Shown here piece after piece: positions 6,869-12,876 of a DNA stretch of 15,768 nt. Numbering within the stretch: position 1 is the first letter of the stretch; every line of letters starts with the position of its first letter. The translations under genes and the position numbers were made by a program. Below the pieces are notes generated by a model. That model saw nothing but the letters and a program-made list of their open reading frames with translations. It was not told the origin of the DNA and did no database searches. Origin of the DNA: Candidatus Anderseniibacteriota bacterium (GTDB lineage: Bacteria > Patescibacteriota > Andersenbacteria > UBA10190); the NCBI GenBank assembly GCA_003229735.1, contig QIFI01000004.1:1-15768 (forward strand). Reading direction: 5' to 3'.

Positions 6869-7050
6869 ACGTAATTTTAAATGCGGCGGATGATTGCGGA
6901 TTTTTGCAGTTTTGAGATAGTTAATTGCCTGCTCTATGGCTATCTCAATAAAAATAACCGATAGCCAATGACCACTTCTTCTTTGGAAGACTTTGAAAGT
7001 TGAGCTTCCAAAGATTGGCGTGAGGTTGGTGGTAGAATGTTTTGGAGCTT
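6869..7050. other. No recognisable gene; two inverted repeats
   Basis: This stretch lies between the toxin's ancestral stop and the hrcA promoter. It contains a perfect ten-pair inverted repeat TCTTTGGAAG (6980-6989) / CTTCCAAAGA (7005-7014) and a nine-pair one TTGAGATAG (6912-6920) / CTATCTCAA (6940-6948). Neither is followed by a T run, so neither is a standard terminator. Minus-strand frames give short protein-like runs (for example SLEAQLSKSSKEEVV and IEIAIEQAINYLKTAKIR) in different frames. That would fit a decayed gene, but I cannot identify one. Confidence 0.35.
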
Positions 7051-7524
7051 CTATTTGTACGCTTGCGGATGAGGGCCGACTCGGAGAAGGGTGACTTTTT
7101 GATAATTACTTTCCTGGCGAAAGATAATTCTGATGTCGCCGGTGACGTTAAGTCACCATCCAAAAATAACTTAACCATCTCTCGCCCACTATGCGCCAAT
7201 CTACAACTTTTCCTCAATCAATAAACACTCACTGTAGTTATACTACAGCTCATATTTATCTTAATCCGTCGTGCGCGACACTAGCCTGCGGGCGTCGGAA
7301 AAGCTGTATCTCGGCACATATTGAACGAGATATGAATAAGTTATTTTTGGATGGCGCCTAAGGGCTCGCTCGCCTAGAAATTTTCCACGGAGAGGATGAT
7401 TGCGTAGCCGAGTATTATGCGGGTTGTGCTGAAATGTTTTAATGGCCGCTCTAATTTTGGCTTGAATTTTTGGCGTCAGCTTTCGGTATTGTATATTAAA
7501 GCGCCGGTGAAATCTAACCCGCAT
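7051..7524 (-). pseudogene. RelE/YafQ-family toxin gene split by a 207-bp insertion
   Basis: From the ATG at 7524 the frame encodes the N-terminal 55 residues of a YafQ-like mRNA interferase (MRVRFHRRFNIQYRKLTPKI at the start, then LRNHPLRGKFLGERAL). It then enters foreign sequence and stops at 7261. The missing C-terminus lies at 7148-7051 on the same strand: NVTGDIRIIF, then VTLLRVGPHPQAYK and TAG. Removing 7152-7358 plus one TAA duplication joins CTT to AAC in frame (GERAL-NVTGD) and restores exactly 87 aa with the classic family ending. By chance the interrupted frame is also 87 aa, but residues 56-87 come from the insertion and the catalytic C-terminal half is lost, so the product is probably inactive. 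The start is 5 nt after the antitoxin stop, as in relBE and dinJ-yafQ operons. Confidence 0.88.
7152..7358. mobile_element. 207-bp MITE-like element with about 62-bp inverted repeats
   Basis: The left arm starts G-T-C-A then CCATCCAAAAATAACTTA (7152 onward). The right arm read backwards from 7358 starts G-G-C-G then the same CCATCCAAAAATAACTTA. By eye the arms match at about 49 of 62 positions (7152-7213 against 7297-7358). TAA flanks the element on both sides (7149-7151 and 7359-7361), and its excision with one copy restores a full toxin frame. The centre holds another perfect inverted repeat, CTGTAGT-TAT-ACTACAG (7232-7248). It is too small to encode a transposase. A 3-bp TWA/TNA duplication is known for PIF/Harbinger-like elements and some IS5-family subgroups (IS1031, ISL2), so the helper transposase may be of that kind; this is inference. 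Confidence 0.85.
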
Positions 7525-7529
7525 GCAAG

Positions 7530-7808
7530 TTATGGAGAATTAAGCTCCTCAAACATTTCATCAACAGAGTCGAACCACCGGCTGACATTTTTGCCCTGGG
7601 CCGCTTCTTTAGAAGATTTTAAGACGGCTTTTTCTTCGGTGGGAGTCAGACCATTTTCAGTAAGCAAGGGAAAAGGTATGCCTTTCCTGATAGAAATCTG
7701 TTTGAGATAAGCCTTAATGGCGGTGCTCATGTCTATACCAAGTTCATCAAGCACCCGCTTGGCGGCCCGCTTGGTTTTCATGTCGATGCGGATTTGAATG
7801 GTAGTCAT
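7530..7808 (-). CDS. RelB/DinJ-family antitoxin
   Basis: The 92-aa protein begins MTTIQIRIDMKTKRAAKRVL, followed by DELGIDMSTAIKAYLKQI. This is the ribbon-helix-helix DNA-binding fold of the RelB/DinJ family, which binds its own operator. The remainder (GIPFPLLTENGLTPTEEKAV through WFDSVDEMFEEL) matches the usual toxin-wrapping C-terminus with its acidic helix. The protein would neutralise the RelE/YafQ toxin encoded 5 nt downstream and repress the operon. It is intact although its toxin gene is broken. The ATG is only six bases from the -10, so the mRNA is probably leaderless. Confidence 0.93.
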   Translation of the reverse strand: MTTIQIRIDMKTKRAAKRVLDELGIDMSTAIKAYLKQISIRKGIPFPLLTENGLTPTEEKAVLKSSKEAAQGKNVSRWFDSVDEMFEELNSP

Positions 7809-7814
7809 ATTATG

Positions 7815-7843
7815 AGTATATGCGCATGTAGTGACATTGTCAA
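7815..7843 (-). promoter_or_regulatory. Sigma70 promoter of the toxin-antitoxin operon, with candidate operator
   Basis: On the minus strand, TTGACA (7843-7838) is followed by 17 bases and TATACT (7820-7815), and six bases later comes the ATG at 7808. The predicted start coincides with the initiation codon, giving a leaderless transcript. A palindrome TGACA-T-TGTCA (7832-7842) overlaps the -35, and a weaker CATAT...ATATG (7806-7822) spans the -10 and start codon. Either could bind the antitoxin's RHH domain. Confidence 0.88.
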
Positions 7844-7855
7844 TACATAAATGAT

Positions 7856-9001
7856 TTAGGTTTTTACGGGGGCGGTGACTAATATGACGTTGGCGGCGTT
7901 GGTGGGATCGATGGAAATATCGGTGATGATGTGATTGGGCAGATTTAATGATAGGGTGTGCCAGGTGTTGCCGCCGTCTTCAGAGCGGAAGATTATATCA
8001 TCGATGCCGACCAGAAAGCGGGATGGGTTGGTGGGGCTGATAGCGACCACGGTATTTTGAACCGGGGAAGTTTTACTGATGGGAATTTTCAAATCAATCC
8101 AGGTGGCGCCCCGATCACGAGACACCAGAACCCCGCCAGTGGTGCCCAGGATTAAGGAATTGGGGAACTGCTTAACATATTGAACGTCTACAATGTTGGC
8201 TTTGGGAGTGACCAGCTGTTCTACTTCTTCGCCTACGGTGCGGATTATTTTGCCTTTGCTGGTAATTAACATTAATTCTTCAGGTGAGTGAGGGGAGGGG
8301 ATGATTTTTCTGACGGGAGTGTTAATAAAGCCGGTGAGAGGATCCGGTTTACCGCTGATTCTGATAGAAGTGCTCCAGGTTTTGCCGGATTGCTCACCCA
8401 ACAGCACTTCACCGGTGCTGGTGGTGGCATAAACCTGGGTGGGGTTGAATGGATCAGCCACTAGAGAGGAGACGAAGACCGGGGGAGGCTGGGGCGGCTT
8501 GATAATTTCAAAAAATTGTTTTTTGGGGGGGGCGGGCCCGGGGATGGTGAGAACCCGTTCCCAGCTTTGACCCTGGTCGAGACTGCGGATAACCACTCCC
8601 TCATTACTGGCGCTGGTACCGGCCACCAGAAACACATCATTTGGCAATCGAACAAAGGCGGCGGCGGAAGGCAGGGGCTGATTCACCCGCTGCCAATTTT
8701 GACCGTTATCTTCAGATACAACTACGCCTTGTGAGGCGGCGGTGGCATAAATAGTTTGGGGCAAGTGAGAGGGGCGAACGATGGAGCGAAAGGATAGATT
8801 GGAAACATATCCGATGAGCTGGCCCTGGTCATCAATGAGCCGGGGGGCTTGGTCAAATATACCTCCGCCGCTGGTGGAGGAATAGGCGCCGCCCGGATCG
8901 GGGGGCGGAATTTCGCGCTGGAGGCAACCGGACAATTGCAAGGTGCCGAGAAACAGGAAAGGAAGAATAATGGCGCGAAGAGTGATGGGCCTTTTAGGCA
9001 T
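7856..9001 (-). CDS. Asp-box (BNR-like) beta-propeller lipoprotein
   Basis: The 381-aa protein has a basic, hydrophobic N-terminus ending in the lipobox LSGC (Cys26), so it is a predicted lipoprotein on the outer face of the membrane. The mature part carries five Asp-box type repeats: SEDNGQNW (96-103), SLDQGQSW (140-147), a degenerate GEQSGKTW (202-209), SRDRGATW (294-301) and SEDGGNTW (340-347). They are separated by propeller strands such as IVADP/ISPTNP 'location' loops. This is the sortilin/YCF48/BNR-like propeller fold. No sialidase Arg triad is evident, so a binding or assembly role is more likely than an enzyme. A Pro-rich insert (about 155-174) includes a C8A6 tract at 8532-8519. The gene diverges from the CorA-like gene; no Shine-Dalgarno. 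Confidence 0.88.
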   Translation of the reverse strand: MPKRPITLRAIILPFLFLGTLQLSGCLQREIPPPDPGGAYSSTSGGGIFDQAPRLIDDQGQLIGYVSNLSFRSIVRPSHLPQTIYATAASQGVVVSEDNGQNWQRVNQPLPSAAAFVRLPNDVFLVAGTSASNEGVVIRSLDQGQSWERVLTIPGPAPPKKQFFEIIKPPQPPPVFVSSLVADPFNPTQVYATTSTGEVLLGEQSGKTWSTSIRISGKPDPLTGFINTPVRKIIPSPHSPEELMLITSKGKIIRTVGEEVEQLVTPKANIVDVQYVKQFPNSLILGTTGGVLVSRDRGATWIDLKIPISKTSPVQNTVVAISPTNPSRFLVGIDDIIFRSEDGGNTWHTLSLNLPNHIITDISIDPTNAANVILVTAPVKT

Positions 9002-9039
9002 GGTGTCGTATAATAAGGGGAAGTTAATATAAAAGTATC
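9002..9039. promoter_or_regulatory. 38-bp divergent promoter region
   Basis: This short gap separates two divergent starts, so both promoters must overlap. TATAAT (9009-9014) on the plus strand reads TATTAT-like on the minus strand and lies eight bases from the lipoprotein ATG. TAATAT at 9026-9031 lies eight or nine bases from the CorA-like ATG at 9040. Both arrangements suggest leaderless mRNAs. No good -35 is visible for either. Confidence 0.45.
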
Positions 9040-9948
9040 ATGAAGCACACATTGACGGCAAAAGAACTTGATTGGATAAATGTGCAAAGTCCGGAGGCGA
9101 ATGAGCTGGCTGAATTTATTCGGGAGAGCGGCATTAGCCGACATGACGCCGAGTACGTGGCCCAGCGTTATCATCGGTCGGGGATTACAGTTCGCAAGGA
9201 TTATTTATTACTACTGATCCAGGTGCCGGTGTTTGATCGGAAACTGCGGCTGACGCAGGGAGTGCCGGTATTTTTTGTAATTAGGGATAACCAATTATTC
9301 AGTTTGCATTACCAGCCGATTATCGCGCTGGACAAGATTCGCGCTGATTTGGAGGCCAGTGAGGAATGGAAGGAGGATGCTTTTGATGGAGGAGCGGCGC
9401 ATTTGGGGCTGGAGCTTACATCTTTAATCTATGAGAGTTCGTTTCGAAAGCTGGAGAGATTAAGTAAGCATATTGATATTGCCGAGGACGCGGTGTTTCA
9501 AGGTAATGAGCGCAAGATGGTGGAGGAAGTGTCGCTGTTGACGCGGGACGTGATGGATTTCAGAAAGGTGATCAGGCCGCAACTGTCCTTGTTTAAAAGA
9601 TTGCCTAATCATCGTTTGATCGGTGAAGAGGTGTCGACCAAATGGGATCGGGTGAATGGACAACTGCTGAAGATGTGGGATGTGCTGGAGAGCATGTATG
9701 AAAGTACGCGGGAATTGAGCAATACGAATTTTACGCTGCTGCAGCATAAAGAGAATGAGTTACTGCGGCTGTTGACTATTTATTCAATTATCGTGATCCC
9801 GATGCTGATTTTGACGGATCCATTTTTTAATCCCCGGGCGGTAGACTCGACGATAGTTGATGATATTGCTTTTTGGTCTATTTTGGGGGTGCTGGTGGTG
9901 ACATTGGTGATTATATTTGCGAGAGTTCGGGGGAGAAAGTTGATATAA
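9040..9948 (+). CDS. CorA-like divalent cation transporter family protein lacking the GMN motif
   Basis: The 302-aa protein has the CorA (MIT superfamily) plan. An alpha/beta cytoplasmic domain covers about residues 1-120. A long charged helical stalk (125-240) includes FRKLERLSKHIDIAED and ESTRELSNTNFTLLQHKENE. Two C-terminal membrane helices lie near 243-259 and 276-294, with a basic tail (RVRGRKLI). Family members transport Mg2+, Co2+ or related ions as pentamers. The first helix normally ends in (Y)GMN, the selectivity loop; here IPMLILTD is followed by PFFNP (261-265), so GMN is absent. Ion specificity is therefore uncertain, and transport itself may be altered. The start is the first ATG; no Shine-Dalgarno. 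Confidence 0.88.
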   Translation: MKHTLTAKELDWINVQSPEANELAEFIRESGISRHDAEYVAQRYHRSGITVRKDYLLLLIQVPVFDRKLRLTQGVPVFFVIRDNQLFSLHYQPIIALDKIRADLEASEEWKEDAFDGGAAHLGLELTSLIYESSFRKLERLSKHIDIAEDAVFQGNERKMVEEVSLLTRDVMDFRKVIRPQLSLFKRLPNHRLIGEEVSTKWDRVNGQLLKMWDVLESMYESTRELSNTNFTLLQHKENELLRLLTIYSIIVIPMLILTDPFFNPRAVDSTIVDDIAFWSILGVLVVTLVIIFARVRGRKLI

Positions 9949-9952
9949 ATGG

Positions 9953-10001
9953 AAATCCAAATTTCAAAATCCAAAATCCAAATCAATTTTAAAATCCAAA
10001 T
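9953..10001. repeat. Degenerate AAATCCAAA tandem array between the CorA-like gene and cysS
   Basis: Five or so imperfect copies of the 8-10-base word AAATCCAAA (some AAATTTCAAA) fill 49 bases after the CorA-like stop. A run of nine G follows at 10023-10031. Neither reads as a gene or terminator. Confidence 0.6.
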
Positions 10002-10072
10002 GACATAAAAGAATAGGTGGTTGGGGGGGGGTGTTTTTTGCGATGGTACCGCATAACTTGTAGGATGAAGGA

Positions 10073-11494
10073 GTGAGTGAGGTAAGATTATATAATTCAT
10101 TGACGAAAGAGGAGGAAGTGTTGGAGCCGGCAGATGGGCAAATGGTGCGGATTTATCATTGCGGGCCGACGGTGTACAAAAGGCCTCATTTGGGAAATAT
10201 GCGGCGTTTTTTGTTTGCTGATTTTTTACGGCGGGCGCTGGAGGCTAATGGATTTAAGATAAAGGAGATAATGAATATAACTGATGTAGGGCATTTGACT
10301 CGGGATGATATTGATGAAGGAGAAGATAAGCTGGAAAAAGAAGCGCGAGAGAAAAAGTTGTCGCCGCAGGATGTGGCCAGGCGGGTGACGGAGCAGTTTC
10401 TGGCGGATTTAGATGCGCTGAATATTCAAAGAGCTAATCGGTACCCGAAAGCCTCTGATCATATTGCGGAGATGGTGGAGATTATTGAAAAGCTGATCGA
10501 GCGGGGTCATGCCTATCAAACTGATACCGGCGTGTATTATGACGTGACTTCTTTCGAGGGATATGGAAAGTTGTCCGGTAATAGTTTAGATAAAATCGAG
10601 GCAGGCAGTAGAGTGGCGGTGCGGGGTGAGAAGAAGCATCCGGCTGATTTCGCTTTGTGGAAAATTGATGACCCGGAGCATCTTCAGCAGTGGGATTCGC
10701 CATGGGGCAGAGGTTATCCGGGGTGGCATATTGAGTGTTCGGCGATGAGCAAGAAATATCTGGGGGATGATATTGATATTCATACCGGCGGTGAGGATAA
10801 CAAATTCCCCCATCACGAGAATGAGATTGCTCAATCGGAAGGGGCTGGGGATGAACCGTTTGTGAGAATCTGGATGCATAATGCCCATCTAGTTTTGGGG
10901 GAAGCTAAATTGGCCAAATCAGAGGGGGAGCAGTTGACTTTGGATACCTTGAGAGAGCGGGGGTACTCCCCTATCGCTTATCGACTGCTGGTATTTGCCA
11001 GCCATTATAGATCTAAAATGAATTTTTCCTGGTCAGCCATGGATGAGGCGGCTGCCCTGCTTGATTCATTAAAACAATTAATGAGAATATTGAAGGACGC
11101 GGGAGCCGATAATGAAGAGGCGAGCTATGAGGAAGAAATTGTGAACGGCTGGCGCTCGGCTTTGGGAAAAGATTTAAATACTCCGGAGGCACTGGCGGTA
11201 TTGATTAAATATATGCACTGGGCAAATAGCCATTTGTCAAAATCCAATGAAGAGGCGGGGTTGATATGGGCGACCCTTATGGAAATGGATAAAGTGCTGG
11301 GAGTGATGGAAATAATGGTTAAGGAATTGAGCGAGGAGACTGTGCCGGCGGATATTCAGGCATTGGCCGACAAACGAATCAAGGCCCGGGCAGAAAGGAA
11401 TTTTGATGAGGCGGATAGGTTGAGGGGAGAGATTGAGGCTAAGGGGTACGTGCTAGAGGATACTGATCAGGGGGCGAGGGTGATTAGGAAATGA
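10073..11494 (+). CDS. cysS: Cysteinyl-tRNA synthetase
   Basis: The 473-aa class I synthetase charges tRNA-Cys. The N-terminal VRLYNSL opening is followed by YHCGPTVYKRPHLGNMRR, where Cys30 is the first zinc ligand and HLGN (39-42) replaces HIGH. Further zinc ligands are Cys222 (HIECSAM) and His247/Glu251 (FPHHENE). The second ATP motif is KLAKS (279-283) in place of KMSKS. NITDVGHLT and GYPGWHIECSAM are strongly conserved. The C-terminal helical domain ends RAERNFDEADRLRGEIEAKG, typical of CysRS. The GTG start overlaps AAGGAG and a three-codon frame (ATGAAGGAGTGA, 10065-10076), so initiation may be coupled or the site weak. No other start precedes the conserved N-terminus. Confidence 0.96.
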   Translation: MSEVRLYNSLTKEEEVLEPADGQMVRIYHCGPTVYKRPHLGNMRRFLFADFLRRALEANGFKIKEIMNITDVGHLTRDDIDEGEDKLEKEAREKKLSPQDVARRVTEQFLADLDALNIQRANRYPKASDHIAEMVEIIEKLIERGHAYQTDTGVYYDVTSFEGYGKLSGNSLDKIEAGSRVAVRGEKKHPADFALWKIDDPEHLQQWDSPWGRGYPGWHIECSAMSKKYLGDDIDIHTGGEDNKFPHHENEIAQSEGAGDEPFVRIWMHNAHLVLGEAKLAKSEGEQLTLDTLRERGYSPIAYRLLVFASHYRSKMNFSWSAMDEAAALLDSLKQLMRILKDAGADNEEASYEEEIVNGWRSALGKDLNTPEALAVLIKYMHWANSHLSKSNEEAGLIWATLMEMDKVLGVMEIMVKELSEETVPADIQALADKRIKARAERNFDEADRLRGEIEAKGYVLEDTDQGARVIRK

Positions 11495-11659
11495 AAGCAA
11501 TACAAGTAATAAGGCAATGCTTGAGTAAAGGGCAAAAGTTAGAAGGCAAAAGGCAAAGGTGCAGGTTAAAGGTTAAAAGTTACGGCGGCAGTGGCGCCCC
11601 CTCATCCGGCTTTTAATTTTCAAACACCGGACGGCGGTTAGGCCGTATTTGAGTTGATG
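11495..11659. other. Intergenic region with word repeats and a REP-like fragment; no gene
   Basis: Positions 11516-11582 are purine-rich repeats of AAAGGCAAAAG / GGTTAAAGGTTAAAAG words. Positions 11583-11610 (CGGCGGCAGTGGCGCCCC then CTCATCCGGC) resemble the left flank and left arm of the unit at 1197 without its palindrome. The rest, to the terminator at 11660, shows no reading frame with support. No clear cysS terminator is visible. Confidence 0.5.
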
Positions 11660-11681
11660 AAAAAAACTCGCGAGGCGCGAG
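11660..11681 (-). terminator. Terminator of duplicated unit copy A
   Basis: On the minus strand, CTCGCG (11681-11676), loop CCT, CGCGAG (11672-11667), then seven T. The stem and loop are the same as in the terminator at 12283-12306, and the sequence just before it (CCACCAG) is also shared. Confidence 0.88.
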
Positions 11682-11697
11682 CTGGTGGTTATGATGG

Positions 11698-11763
11698 TTA
11701 GAGAAGGCTGGATATTTTGACCAAGTCGGCGGTGAAGACGATGGCAATTATGAGGTTAGACTA
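11698..11763 (-). pseudogene. Remnant of the 35-aa small membrane ORF (copy A)
   Basis: On the minus strand, an open stretch reads SNLIIAIVFTADLVKISSLL then TAA (11700-11698). Its end, KISSLL-stop, and the preceding hydrophobic run match the end of the intact small protein of copy B (VVFTKISSLL-stop), at the same distance before the shared terminator. No ATG, GTG or TTG opens the homologous part; the only TTG is internal and would leave eight residues. The upstream frame is closed by TAG. I read this as a decayed duplicate. Confidence 0.65.
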
Positions 11764-12161
11764 TTTTTTTCTACGATGTGAAATTCATACTCCTGCTTAT
11801 GGCCGGTCAGTCTGATGGTGATAGCGTGAGATGATTTTGGAATAAATAGGATGTCCATATTTGCATAGTTTAGCAATGGGAGAAAAAAGATCGGTTTTTC
11901 CTGGCAAATTTGAATGTGAGGGAGTAGACCGGGCTTGGCGGGAAAGATCCTGATGCCTTGAAGTATAGTTAGAGAATCTATTTCGGTTATGGTGTTAGTG
12001 ACTGGTGCGAACGTATTCTTGACATCATAAAATATGAGTGAGTAAGTCAAGTTGTTAAGGTCTTTTAATTTGCGGGTGTGCAGAAGGATCACACAGGCCC
12101 AGGACAATAAAAGGGTAACTATAATCAACAGGGTATAGCAGGCTATGTTGAGTAAAAGCAT
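11748..12161 (-). CDS. Membrane-anchored protein of unknown family, copy A of a tandem duplicate
   Basis: The 137-aa protein starts at the ATG at 12161, chosen because a perfect AAGGAG lies six bases upstream; an in-frame ATG 13 codons earlier lacks one. Residues 1-26 (MLLLNIACYTLLIIVTLLLS...) form one hydrophobic helix followed by HTRKLK, so by the positive-inside rule the remaining 100 residues are likely cytoplasmic. That part is probably beta-rich and contains GIRIFPAKPGLLPHIQICQ. It is a diverged paralogue of the gene at 12416-12823: same length and plan, and a shared core (I-x-I-P...G-x-LP...Q). I do not recognise the family. It has its own promoter and terminator. Confidence 0.8.
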   Translation of the reverse strand: MLLLNIACYTLLIIVTLLLSWACVILLHTRKLKDLNNLTYSLIFYDVKNTFAPVTNTITEIDSLTILQGIRIFPAKPGLLPHIQICQEKPIFFLPLLNYANMDILFIPKSSHAITIRLTGHKQEYEFHIVEKNSLTS

Positions 12162-12211
12162 AATGGGCTCCTTTAGTGCCGTGAGAAGTGAAGAGAACAA
12201 GGTACGAACGA

Positions 12212-12263
12212 AGAATAGCTCGGCAGGCGGTGAGTGTCAATTTTGTATATTTGCACAGCTTAT
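12212..12263 (-). promoter_or_regulatory. Promoter of copy A, within a 33-bp block duplicated at copy B
   Basis: TTGACA (12240-12235), 17 bases, TATTCT (12217-12212) on the minus strand. The block 12231-12263 (minus-strand reading ATAAGCTGTGCAAATATAC, then AAAATTGACACTCA) is identical to 12896-12928. Conservation extends more than 20 bases upstream of the -35, beyond what a promoter needs, so an activator or repressor site is likely. Confidence 0.85.
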
Positions 12264-12282
12264 TAATCCTAAGGCGCTATGT

Positions 12283-12306
12283 AAAAAAGCTCGCGAGGCG
12301 CGAGCT
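12283..12306 (-). terminator. Terminator of duplicated unit copy B
   Basis: On the minus strand, AGCTCGCG (12306-12299), loop CCT, CGCGAGCT (12295-12288), then a T run to 12283. It lies five bases after the stop of the 35-aa ORF and shares the CTCGCG-CCT-CGCGAG core with the terminator of copy A. Confidence 0.92.
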
Positions 12307-12311
12307 GGTGG

Positions 12312-12419
12312 TTAGAGGAGGCTGGAGATTTTAGTGAAAACAACTATGGAGACGGAGATGATGGACAAGATGATAATGATATTCCATAAGAAAAAAGTTA
12401 GTTTAGATGGCATGGTCAT
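12312..12419 (-). CDS. Small 35-aa single-span membrane protein, translationally coupled
   Basis: The frame from the ATG at 12419 encodes MTMPSKLTFFLWNIIIILSI followed by ISVSIVVFTKISSLL and TAA. It has a short polar N-terminus with one Lys, a continuous hydrophobic helix of about 20 residues (8-28) and a short tail with one Lys. Its start overlaps the preceding stop as ATGA (12419-12416), the classic arrangement for coupled translation, and the terminator follows five bases after its stop. A related but start-less remnant follows copy A, which supports it having been a real coding sequence in the ancestral unit. Function is unknown; it could be a partner of the anchored protein encoded just upstream. 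Confidence 0.72.
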   Translation of the reverse strand: MTMPSKLTFFLWNIIIILSIISVSIVVFTKISSLL

Positions 12420-12823
12420 AATTGGGCCTGGCTTAGTTTGATGGTGTATAGGCGTATGACGTGGTCGCTGGCAAAGGATATATCTATGGGTTCATTTGAG
12501 TCGGCACGAGGGGCGAAGTGTATTACTAAGCTGTTTTGTTCCAGTCTTTGAGTATACGAAAGTCTATTCTTTCCTTGTGACAGAATGACATATGGCAGAT
12601 AGCCTTGTTTACAACCTGGAATAGAAATAGATTTTATATCAGCGAAGCTGGCCACCTGATTTTCGATAGACTCGGAAAGTACTTGGGCATGTTGACCGAT
12701 GCTTAGAGAAATATTGCCTTCAATGCGTTGAAATTTGTAGATGCGTTTGAGCGACATGCAGGCCCAGAAAGCCAGGAGTCCAGTCAGGACAAACACGGTG
12801 CTACAGATAACATTATAAATCAT
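12416..12823 (-). CDS. Membrane-anchored protein of unknown family, copy B of a tandem duplicate
   Basis: The 135-aa protein starts at the ATG at 12823, which has AAGGAG six bases upstream; the in-frame ATG 14 codons earlier lacks a ribosome site. The N-terminal helix MIYNVICSTVFVLTGLLAFW is followed by a basic patch (LKRIYKFQR), placing the remainder in the cytoplasm by the positive-inside rule. The soluble part contains SISIPGCKQGYLPYVILSQG, aligned with GIRIFPAKPGLLPHIQICQ of copy A, and ends YTIKLSQAQL. No known domain is apparent. The stop codon overlaps the start of the 35-aa ORF (ATGA), so the two are one operon with its own promoter and terminator. Confidence 0.8.
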   Translation of the reverse strand: MIYNVICSTVFVLTGLLAFWACMSLKRIYKFQRIEGNISLSIGQHAQVLSESIENQVASFADIKSISIPGCKQGYLPYVILSQGKNRLSYTQRLEQNSLVIHFAPRADSNEPIDISFASDHVIRLYTIKLSQAQL

Positions 12824-12876
12824 AGCAGACTCCTTGGTGTGCCGTGAAAGAAGTGAAAGGAACAAGTTACGAACAT

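Noticed and set aside
7141..7157. Perfect inverted repeat GGTGAC/GTCACC at the left MITE junction
   Set aside because: Half is native toxin sequence and half is element tip, so the symmetry arises by chance from the insertion; it is not an operator.
7042..7224. Plus-strand 60-aa frame across the MITE left arm
   Set aside because: It is a shadow of the split toxin and the inverted repeat arm. Its similarity to another frame of the right arm is explained by the arms being inverted copies.
8722..9174. 150-codon minus-strand frame across the divergent promoter
   Set aside because: It overlaps the N-termini of both the lipoprotein and the CorA-like genes in a different frame, and low-complexity residues dominate.
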